DNA of 20,527 bases from Basidiobolus heterosporus B8920. Its lineage: Eukaryota > Basidiobolomycota > Basidiobolomycetes > Basidiobolales > Basidiobolaceae. The translations under genes were made by a program, and so were the position numbers. The notes under the pieces are model-generated. The model saw only the letters and a program-made list of their open reading frames with translations, did no database searches and was not told the DNA's origin. The DNA is taken from the NCBI GenBank assembly GCA_000697455.1, contig JNET01029661.1, forward strand, positions 1 to 20,527, in the 5' to 3' direction. How positions within the stretch are numbered: the stretch's first letter is position 1; each line of letters opens with the position of its first letter. Of the stretch, positions 1 through 8,900 are shown one piece after another.

Positions 1-105
1 GCTTCATGTGTGTGCAACCAATGCGATATCGCCTACACTGCCAGCACCACTCTCTAACAAAAGTATCAATAATCTTGTTCACATTAAGTCTATTATTTGC
101 AATGA

Positions 106-361
106 AGTTTGAGTGATAAAATGATTAAAAACCGATTGAATACAAAGACTAGATTCAATTTATTAGGGTAAGAATGTGGTAATCATATACGAACCAATTT
201 GAGTTCAACCTTTTTTCATTAGATCCATTCTAATTTACTGCCAATCTAAAGTTGGTATAATTGAAAAAGCATCGCCATCAGGAGAAATGATTGTATGGAT
301 TTCCCTTGGTGAGTTGAGTAATGCTGGTTCTCTCGACGTTAGTCTTGGTGAGGGGGTATGA
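106..361 (+). CDS. Possible 3' end of a gene cut by the left edge (two exons)
   Basis: A frame open from 106 reaches a consensus donor (GTAAGA) at 168. An intron of 55 bp would end at a T-rich acceptor (TTTTTTCATTAG) at 222, and the frame continues from 223 to a TGA at 359-361. The joined frame is kept (GG+A codon at the junction) and encodes about 66 residues, ending in a stretch that looks like ordinary protein (residues such as GEMIVWISLGELSNAG). The intron length matches the other introns of the window, and the model would converge tail to tail with the FAM72-like gene at 438. I do not recognise the family, and the exon upstream of 106 cannot be defined because all three plus-strand frames have stops between 55 and 112. 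It may be noncoding. Confidence 0.33.
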
Positions 362-437
362 GATTAGAACTCCAATTATACGTGATTGCTCTACTTCAAC
401 TTAATATGCTATATGAAATAGACGCTCCCAATACAAA

Positions 438-1138
438 CTAACGACCAGGGAATTCTTTTGTATGTAACACCGAAGACTTTGTTACTCCATGGTCTATAGT
501 AAATCCCGTACTATAGCTATCATGGTCTACAAGCTCACTAGCGATGACCGCATCTTGAGGGAACCGCCACTGATACTCAGTAGTACAACTCTCACAAACG
601 AAGGATAAAGAATATCCTATAATGTTCCCACTGAAAGAGGAGTTTTAGAAATATGAACATAGGGGATTCTAAAAAAACAAACTTTTAAAATACCAGTTTA
701 AGCAGGCAAGATCTGTGGTTTGACAAGGACAACTCTTGGTACAGCGATTTGCACCAATGCCTTCGGCTCTACGGAGGAAAGAAAGAAAGAGTTAGCCATT
801 GCTTGCTATTCAAGTACCCTTTTTAGTACTCACCCGATAGGTAAAATGTCAGTTGCGTAAAGCTCCGTTCTAGTGGTGTTTAATAAAACGGCATGAATGG
901 CATTATTGGCTATCAAGGTTTGACAGGCTCGACAATTAAGGGTACATTTAGGCCTTTTATTATTCAGTGGAAGAAATACCGTGGGATTGTATGTGCTTGT
1001 TACTGTAGAACTAGGAGTGGGGGTAGAGCTGAAGAAAGCAAAACCTTCGTCTCCAAAGTAAATCCGTTGGTTTCGCTGTGGATGTTCAGAAGCACTAACA
1101 ATCATATCGGTTTGTATTACTTCACTAAAAGGAGCCAT
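438..1138 (-). CDS. FAM72: FAM72-like cysteine-rich protein (3 exons, 190 aa)
   Basis: Exons on the minus strand are 1138-834, 768-694 and 630-438, joined across introns of 65 bp (GTGAGT...CCGTAG) and 63 bp (GTATTT...TTTCAG); both junctions are in phase 2 and the sum is 191 codons including TAG. The predicted protein has the cysteine pattern and spacing of the FAM72 family: CRAC at 69-72 followed by HAVLLNTTRTELYATDI (82-98), a cluster of Cys at 111-117, DLACLNCGNIIGY at 121-133, then CESC at 139-142 and a YQWRF block that corresponds to the HFWMF block of animal FAM72. Four CxxC pairs suggest zinc binding. An N-terminal extension of about 60 residues, rich in Ser/Thr/Pro at 37-50, precedes the conserved core; an alternative start is Met12. 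Animal FAM72 proteins interact with uracil-DNA glycosylase UNG2; whether this holds in fungi is unknown. The first exon ends at a strong donor, which is why the frame appears to stop at 830. Confidence 0.78.
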
Positions 1139-1488
1139 GTCGAGAGCCAGTGGAAGGTGATGTGGAAGATACGTTTAACTGGCTTTTATATAATTAGATA
1201 TCACTACAGTTTGTCGGATCTATTCAACTTTAGAATATACATGCAGTTGGATTATCCTATGCCCAGTGTCCTATGCCGGGTGAACATCAATAATGAGTAA
1301 CCATTGTTGATCAAACACAACCTATATACCAATGAATGTCCACCAATTTCTTATAAATGATCGTATTCATTCTATTGACTGCCGAGACATGCGAGTAACC
1401 AGAGGGAAATAATCACGGATATCATTGTTTATTGGCTTTTGTTTTTATTTCATTGGCCCACAAAATATCCGCAAGATTGATTCAACAC
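1139..1488. other. Intergenic stretch between FAM72-like and GH36 genes
   Basis: This 350-bp segment lies downstream of the GH36 stop and upstream of the FAM72-like start, both on the minus strand, so it should hold the terminator of the first and the promoter of the second. A plus-strand open frame runs through it to 1300, but it is antisense to the FAM72 exon and has no family signature. I see no RNA gene or repeat in it. Confidence 0.5.
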
Positions 1489-4110
1489 TCAGGCTGTGGT
1501 GAACCATATTTGGAGCTTTGTAGATGGAGAGGCGGGCTGTGTATCAGGATCAGTATCAAGATTCAAATCGCATAGTTTAGCAATTAGCAGGCTATTTCGA
1601 TGATCATATTCCAGTTTGGAACGTTTCACCTGCCTTCCATTCCACCTGACTTTGACTGATTGTTTATCCAGATACTTACTCAGATGCTCAACATACACTC
1701 CAATCTGTCCAGTCTTTACTTGCAACTCGACATGATAGATGGGCGCTGAACCTTCCAACTCTGCTTGCTGCACGTAATGACGAGCAATGGCTGCCGCACT
1801 ACAATATTTGCCCAATAGTCCCAAACACACTACAGCCAGATCGCTTTGGACGTGGAGTAACCGATAGTAAGCAGCAATCTCGAACTCGCGTTGGTTCAAT
1901 TCGACCGAGATATAATGGATAGCTGCGCCTTTGTTGAGTCTGACCACTCGTCTCTTCTTCGTAAGATACACAATAAGATCGGTGGGATATCCTCTCCCTT
2001 TTTCATGGTCTCCGGGGACATCCAAGAGTCGAAATGTGCCTACAATCGCTTTTGGTCGACAATTGAATACTCCAATGGTACTAACCCCAACGTTCTTGTT
2101 AATATGCCAAACCTTCAGGGCCAAATCCTGCTTTGTCGGATCAATGAATATTTCATTCCTTCCTGGTAATCCGGGGGATTTGCTGGACAAAACTCTTCCG
2201 TCAGCATCGTCCACCAACGCCTGAATGACCTCGAGTTCGAACCTGTCAACGTGGTCAGTTATGTAAATAGGCCCTGAGTTCATGGTTCTAGCGGCACCAT
2301 GAAACTGTGCAAATGGATGAGAAGATTGGAACATATCCCAGTCAGGTCTTATAGGGAACTGGCTAATCCAGAGATTGTTTAGCGTGTTAGTGTAAATGTG
2401 CCATGGCTGAGCCTCCTGTGGAGCATCAGGGAAATAATCATCGCTATTTCTATAAAATTCAGCAGAGCCCAGTTAGTAGATGATGCGGTTAAGCAGCTCT
2501 GTATGGCGCATATACCTGAACACCGCAAAGCCTTCCTGCTCGTGACGATTTATTTGCTGAAATAGCAGCCTTGGGCTCTGCGCCATGCAATAGATAACTT
2601 TACCACCAAAGTACTTGTCTGTACTCTTTTTCAGCGCTTCCTGATACGCTTTCCACCAGGTACGCGGGTTCTCGTCTTCATTTGATTGGAAACGTATAGC
2701 ATCAAATGAACTCTGAGCATCTACCTTTACAAGGGTAACGCCTTGGTCACGTAGATATCTATGATAGTCATCGAAGAACCGTTCGATGTCACTCGCGTGA
2801 ATCAACGGCACCGTTCCCCCGTTTCTCAACTCGACCTGGACCGTTTTGTATTCATGGCCGATTTCGTCGTTAGGAGAGATTCCTCCCCAATAGCCCCACA
2901 AGGTATGCCAAACACCCACGTCTTGTATATTCGGATACTCTTCCTTGATCTGCGATATAATACCCTTCAGACCTTGTGGGAATTTGTTTGGGTCAGCTGA
3001 CATGGTTTTGAGCTGTGCGCTTGGAGAAATGTTCAACCAGCCATCATCAATAATCAGATAAGACACGGGGATTTTCGAGTTCTTCAATGAATCCACTAGC
3101 TCCGCTAATTTCTCGTGTGATATATCGGTGTAATAAGCGTTCCAAGTACAATACCCTAACCGGTGGTACAATTTCTCATACCATCCGCTTGTACACACCC
3201 CTGGATCATCAACGCTATTGAACATTGCCTTGGCTCCTTTCATGCAATTTTGGGTGACTTTAAATGGATCTGAGCCGAAACTCAAAAGTACCTTCGCCTT
3301 TGTAGTTCCCTTAGTATCGTTAATGACCGATAGCTCTATTTTACCACTTTTACTAGACCGAAGGGCAGTTGAACAGGATTCGTCCGCAATGGGGATCAGT
3401 ACTCCAAAAGAACCATCTCGTCGTTGCCATAACAGATATTGCACATCGAATTCGAACAGATTTAAATCCCGTAAACCTGTTAAAGGTTCTAACCAGTAGA
3501 GCCTAAAGCCATGAAATAGCAAGATTACTTAGATGAATGATTCCATTTCAAGCCACCTAGCTTACCCTCTTCGTTTCAGACCAACCCACTGTACTAGTGA
3601 CCTTATGTTGCCTATGGTGAACTGTTGTATTTCACTACTAAATTCTGCCATGATTTCCAGACTCCAAACGTTTTTTCTAATCTTATTGAACTTCCAATCG
3701 GGAAGCTGTTCCACTTCAAATAAACTCTCGACCTCGATTTCCTCCGGTTCCAACTCGGCAGAAACGAAGACTTTGGAGTTTGCGTCTTTGTGTCCAGCCC
3801 AATTCCACACTTCATCCGTGTTGGCTTTATATCTCACAGTATATTCAAAGTTGGTAGCAGCCCGTAGAGAATTTGACTCAACAGTGACTTCAAAGGCCAC
3901 ATAAGTTGACAGGAATTCGTCTTCTTGAAGTGGAATTCTCACCATGCTCAGGCCATCCCATTCATCATGATTAATATTGGACCATAACTCAGCTGATAAA
4001 TTCTCACCTCGTTCCTTCGGAATGTACGCTCTGACAGTTATTTCTTGGCCACTCTTGAGGACAGTCACTGAACCAAGAGGTGGGTATACAATAGGCTGAT
4101 AGTTGGACAT
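1489..4110 (-). CDS. GH36 raffinose synthase/SIP1-like alpha-galactosidase (3 exons, 830 aa)
   Basis: Exons are 4110-3566, 3502-2516 and 2449-1489. The introns are 63 bp (GTAAGC...TTTAG) and 66 bp (GTATAT...TATAG), both phase 2, and the total is 831 codons. The protein matches the raffinose synthase/seed-imbibition family of glycoside hydrolase 36: GYCTWNAYY near 300, the VSYLIIDDGW strand with DDGW at 334-337, LVKVDAQS with the probable nucleophile Asp443, SDDYFP starting at 513 with the probable acid/base Asp, and RPDWDMFQSSHPFAQFHGAAR after it. Length is normal for the family. Plant members transfer or hydrolyse alpha-galactosyl groups of raffinose-type sugars; the fungal substrate cannot be read from sequence, and galactosidase or galactosyltransferase activity are both possible. 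No signal peptide is evident at the start (MSNYQPIVYPPLG), so a cytosolic enzyme is likely. Met at 4110 is the first ATG; the frame upstream to 4128 has no ATG. Confidence 0.92.
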
Positions 4111-4610
4111 GACTGCTCTCCGGATCAAGGCATGTTCTTACCTCTGAATCACTATTATATAATAGCCATTAATCTCTGAGCTTACGAGTGCACTTTGAGA
4201 TTGATCCAAATCTCTGGAACCAGTTCGCCACATGTGAGCATATTTGCTACAATTATAGGACTGGGGAGTGAGATTGATGGCAATGTCTTGGTCACATTGG
4301 TGTCATGGGATTCTCGGTATTTCTCCACCAATGTGAAAACATACAGATAAATTCTCTGATCGCCTAATTAGGAGGGTCCCTTCGATTGGCCTCTATTTTA
4401 GAATTGTTGAATCACTTGGTGTGGTAATTAGAGATATTCTTGGCATTCTTGGTCTATTCAGGATCATATAAATTAGTTGAGTACTTCAACCTACTTATTT
4501 GTCACTTCATACGCCTTTGATTCTTGTTCAAGAATTATCTTTACCCACTAGCCATTGAATAGTATTTGAAGGTGCTCACACATAACTTGATAAAAAACCA
4601 CCAAACAATT
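4111..4610. promoter_or_regulatory. Divergent intergenic region, GH36 gene and penta-EF-hand gene
   Basis: The 500 bp separate two head-to-head start codons, so both promoters should lie here. I see no clear TATA box, repeat or RNA gene. A donor-like AGGTAAG on the minus strand near 4140 lies about 30 bp upstream of the GH36 start, too close to form an intron of the size used elsewhere in the window. Confidence 0.5.
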
Positions 4611-5457
4611 ATGGCTTACAGAAACACTCCCATGGATAGAGGCTATGCTGGTGGTGAGGATTTTAGCTTTTTTTTTCCTGGTTTTCTACGCCATATGTAA
4701 CCATTTCCACCAACGTAGGCCCAGGTCCTAATGGCCAAGCGCAACCAACGTCCATTCAAGACCGTCAACTACAAGATTGGTTTAGCGCAGTAGATAGGTA
4801 AGTTTAAGTGAAGCTTGTTCCAGAAATTTCAAGAAACCCACTAATTTATGACCTACTTAGTGATGGCAATGGAAAACTTACTACGGAAGAACTTCAAAAC
4901 GCCTTACTCAACGGTATTCTTTATTCAACTTGGTTTTCTCTTGAGTGTATATTAATGACTTCTCATCTGTAGATAACATGTCTCAGTTCAACCTAGAAAC
5001 TGTTCGACTCATGATGAATATGTTCGATCGCGACCAAAGTGGATATATCGATATCTACGAGTTTGTTGGGTTATGGAGATATATCGAGAAATGGCGCACA
5101 TGTTTCCGCACCTTTGACCGCGATGGGAGCGGTTCGATAGACGCAGAGGAGCTTAAACATGCTCTGCGTACATTCGGTTACAACATTAGTGATCGATTGG
5201 TCAACACAATAATCCTCAAATATGACAAAAGAGGTGAGTAATCTTCTTCCCTCCCCTTCCCCTTCCCCTTCACTCTTCGTTGAACTCAACATCCTATTAT
5301 TTCAGGCAAGGGCGACATAACATTCGACAACTTCATCCAGGTTTGTGTCACCATCCACTCGCTAACCAACTCATTCCGTAACTTTGACAACGATTCTGAT
5401 GGTTGGGTGTATATCAACTACGAGCAATTTCTAGAATTGGTGATCAGTAATAAATGA
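4611..5457 (+). CDS. PEF1: Penta-EF-hand Ca2+-binding protein, ALG-2/peflin type (5 exons, 195 aa)
   Basis: Exons are 4611-4653, 4719-4797, 4861-4913, 4973-5233 and 5306-5457; introns are 65, 63, 59 and 72 bp with GT-AG ends, and the sum is 196 codons. Five EF-hand units are visible. Canonical loops are at 40-51 (DSDGNGKLTTEE), 77-88 (DRDQSGYIDIYE) and 107-118 (DRDGSGSIDAEE). The fourth, at 143-154, ends in Asn instead of Glu and is probably weak. The fifth, around 173-184 (DNDSDGWVYINY), is the atypical unit that group I penta-EF proteins use for dimerisation. The N-terminal tail before EF1 is short and Gly/Pro-containing, giving a length nearer ALG-2 (about 190 aa) than animal peflin. Family members are Ca2+-dependent adaptors in membrane traffic and ESCRT-linked repair, and fungal Pef1 is linked to cation tolerance and budding. 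The specific partner here is unknown. Confidence 0.93.
5253..5270 (+). repeat. CCCCTT tandem tract in an intron
   Basis: Three perfect CCCCTT units sit in the last intron (5234-5305) of the penta-EF-hand gene. They form a pyrimidine-rich stretch well upstream of the acceptor at 5305. It is probably just intronic polypyrimidine sequence. Confidence 0.85.
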
Positions 5458-5467
5458 AAAGCCTGCT

Positions 5468-5506
5468 CACCCAATCTTACCACCCAATCTTACCACCGAA
5501 TGTTAC
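5468..5506 (+). repeat. 13-bp tandem repeat, three copies, in the 3' UTR
   Basis: CACCCAATCTTAC occurs twice without a mismatch (5468-5480, 5481-5493) and a third time with two changes (5494-5506). The array begins 11 bp after the stop of the penta-EF-hand gene, so it should be transcribed in its 3' UTR. Confidence 0.9.
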
Positions 5507-5893
5507 ATATATTCCCCTTCACCATTGAATTTCCTACATACAGTACTTTCTTTGAGCAACGTCGTCCTTTGTTGGCCTAAGCATATGCGCTTTCATGTAA
5601 ATTCAATATTCATAATAAATCCAAGTCCGCTGCCAAACGAATGGTTAGTGGTTAATTAACCTATCATACCTTCGGAATTGGTTGAAGATCCCGCGTCATC
5701 AGCTATCTTTCTGAGAAGATGGATGGTTCATAAGAGCATAGAATAAAATACTCTCCGCATTGGTCATGTTAATCACCGATGATTTTCCTAGCATAAATTG
5801 CTTCCTTTTAGAAATCCCATCATTTTTATAAGCATATTTAACGGTTATCATCTTGATAAGTCACTCCATTAGTTTAATTCAAGAGCAGCTTAC
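5507..5893. other. Intergenic region upstream of SEC7
   Basis: This segment holds the end of the penta-EF-hand transcript and the SEC7 promoter; the genes are in tandem. It is AT-rich and I see no gene, RNA or clear promoter element in it. Confidence 0.5.
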
Positions 5894-5911
5894 ATGTTGA
5901 AGTGTTTATAA
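5894..5911 (+). promoter_or_regulatory. Five-codon upstream open frame before SEC7
   Basis: An ATG at 5894 opens a frame of five codons ending in TAA at 5909-5911. The stop lies three bases before the SEC7 ATG at 5915 and is in the same frame. If the transcript starts upstream of 5894, ribosomes would have to pass, skip or reinitiate after it. The transcription start is not visible from sequence. Confidence 0.4.
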
Positions 5912-5914
5912 GTA

Positions 5915-8900
5915 ATGAGCAAAACTCTTGAACATTGTCTTGAACGCTTACTCAAGGAAGCTGAAGCCTCCCACCAAAAAGAACTACAAGAAGCATGTGA
6001 GCATACAAGTGAGAATTTGAGAGCTTCCAAAGAGGTTCCCGACGTTGTCGTCGAGAATAAAGTCGACACTCAAAAGGATTCCTTGGAAGCAGAACCTTCT
6101 TCAGAAGAGAACATTGAGAAGACACCCGAGAGCTCTGAAGAAGTAGCGGAAAGACCACAAGTGGATTCAGTAATCTCGGAAGAGGGTCTATCTGAAGAAG
6201 TACCGAAAGATGAGCTGGAACCAACCGAGTCGCAGGAGATAGAAACCGAAAACACTTCCCCCATTTCTCCACCTGAAGAGTCTCTCGACGTACACCGTGA
6301 TTTCGATATTGCCTCAATAGCCACAAACTATTGGATTCCTTTTAAACTTGCTTGTATTCCAACGATGCCCACCAAAATCCGCGAAATCGCTTTAGATTCG
6401 ATTCAAAAGCTTGCTGCATTCTCATATCTTAAAGGAACTCCTCCAGTCTCAACAGTAGATCTATTTGTTTCTAACAATCTTACTTCTACGAATATACAGA
6501 CCACCTGCTTTAGTAGTACAAACGACCTAAGCTATATTAAAGAACTGGCTGAGACTTCGGAGTCCACGCTGGAATCTCACAAAAAAAATGAGGACTTGGC
6601 AGAAAACATCATAGACACTATTTGTGCATCATATACTGGGTCTAAGACTGAAGACACCGTAGAGCTTCAGGTAATCAAAGCTTTACTAACCCTGGTAACA
6701 GGTTCTGCCTGTGAAATACATGGAATTCCTTTGATGAAAGCACTTCAAACATGTTGTAATGCCTATCTGTATTCTTCGAGCCCCATCAATCAGATGACAG
6801 CTAAGGCGGCTTTAATACAAATGGTCAATTTGACAATATCCAGAATGGAGCATTTCTCGGAATTGGCTAAGAAATTCCCGGAGCTGGATTTCCACTCACT
6901 TTTTAAGAAATACCATCTCACAACTGATTCTTCTCAAGGATCTACAACCACCACCTCCGAAGCAACTCAAACTGAACCACAAAAAAGCGTCGACACCGAC
7001 AACAACGTTGAAAACCTAGCTGTTGCTGATAACTCTAGCCAACAAAGCACCGAGCCAGCTGAAGCGCTACCTGAATCAGAGTCTGGTCAAGAAGCTGATG
7101 CCAAACTTGAAGATATCCAAAAGCAAGAAAAGAGCGATCCAAATGATCAAACCAAACTGAAAGAGAATTCAGGACCTGACTTGACCAACGTATACAGTAA
7201 AGTATTGCAAAACGACGTGTTTGTTATATTTCGCCAGCTATGCCAACTATCGATTGCTCCCGAACTCCCGAACCAAGAGCCTGCTGAAAGCACCATAACT
7301 ACCATTGATCGTGCCCGCGGCCTAGCTCTCGAATTGATTCTCTCTATGCTCAACAACTCAGGTCCGACATTTCAAACCGAAGATTTGTTTGCTGACTTGA
7401 TACGTCAGCATCTTTGTATATCGTTATCCAAGAACGGAGTCTCTAGCGAATCCCATCTTTTCGAGTTTTCCTTGTCGATTTTCTTGATCATCCTCCACGT
7501 CTTTAGAGGACATCTCAAATCGGAAATAGAGCTTATGTTTAACGAGATCTATTTGCGAATCTTAGAGATGCCAAACTCCACATTCAAGCAGAAGCAGATG
7601 GTCCTTCAGGGACTCCACAAGATTTGCTCACATCCTCAAGCGTTAGTTGATATCTACTTGAACTACGATTGTGACATATCGACTGCTAGCATCTTTGAAC
7701 GGATTGTGAACAGTCTTTCCCGAATTGCTCAAGGAAGAACCAGCAAGGCTGGCTCTACGGTTGGTGGTATCATTGGAACTCACGCTGCTGGCCTTCTTCT
7801 TGATAACTCAGCTGACCTTGCCATCGTTCAAGAAAACCGCCTCAAGCTTCGAGGCTTGAAATGTTTGGTCACTATTATTGATTCATTGGTGGATTGGGGA
7901 AAAGACCCACACTCTACTGGAGGACGTCTGTCTCCTGAGGAAAAAAACCATGATGAAGGGGAGATTCTTCATGCTACCGATCACCCACATTCGCCTACGC
8001 TCGAGGATGGATTTCAGCAACATCCAGTGATCGTCTCTAAGAACCCTCTTCATTCAATTTCTCTGAGAAATTTTGCTTCTCAATACCATGGAAGCGGAAG
8101 TCCCTCCTCTCTCTCCCCAACCTTTCCTCCTGACGATGACCCTGCTCGATTTGAGGTCATTACCTCTCGCAAGCAAACATTGATGAAGGGGGTTCGCCAT
8201 TTCAACCTAAACCCCAAGAAAGGGCTCAAGTTCTTGATGGAAAATGAATTTGTTTCTGAGGATCCCACTGCCATTGCTACCTTTTTGAAGAAAACTCCAG
8301 CTTTTAGTAAGGCAGCCATCGGAGAATACTTGGGTGATGGAGATTCTCTTAACATTCAAGTAATGCATGCATTTATCGAGCAGATTGATTTCAAGGGACT
8401 CAACTTTGTTGCAGCACTTCGAGAATTCCTTCAATCTTTCCGACTTCCTGGAGAGGCCCAAAAAATCGATAGAATTATGGAAAAGTTTGCCGATTGTTAT
8501 TGTGAAGCCAACCCCGATCTCTTTGCTAATGCGGATACGGCCTATATCCTCGCATTCTCCATCATCATGCTTAATACGGATCAGCATTCCTCACAGGTGA
8601 AAAATCGAATGGATAAACAGGCCTTCATTCACAACAACCGCGGTATTAGTGTCGATCTTTCTACGGACTTTCTGGGAGAAATCTTCGATGATATATCCAG
8701 TAACGAGATTGTGATGAACGAGGAGCAAGCCATGGAGATGGGTAAGGACTCAAATTTGAAGGAGGTTGTCAACATAGAGCATAAAATGCTTTCGTTGTTA
8801 TCGGAGCATCGTCCGACTGCTGTCTATCGGAGTGCAACCCACGCGGATCATGTTAGACCCATGTTCGCTGTTGCTTGGTGCCCTCTAATGGCAACCCTCA

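Noticed and set aside
893-1300. Plus-strand open frame of 135 codons
   Set aside because: It is antisense to the first exon of the FAM72-like gene, and shows no domain or composition typical of a protein family.
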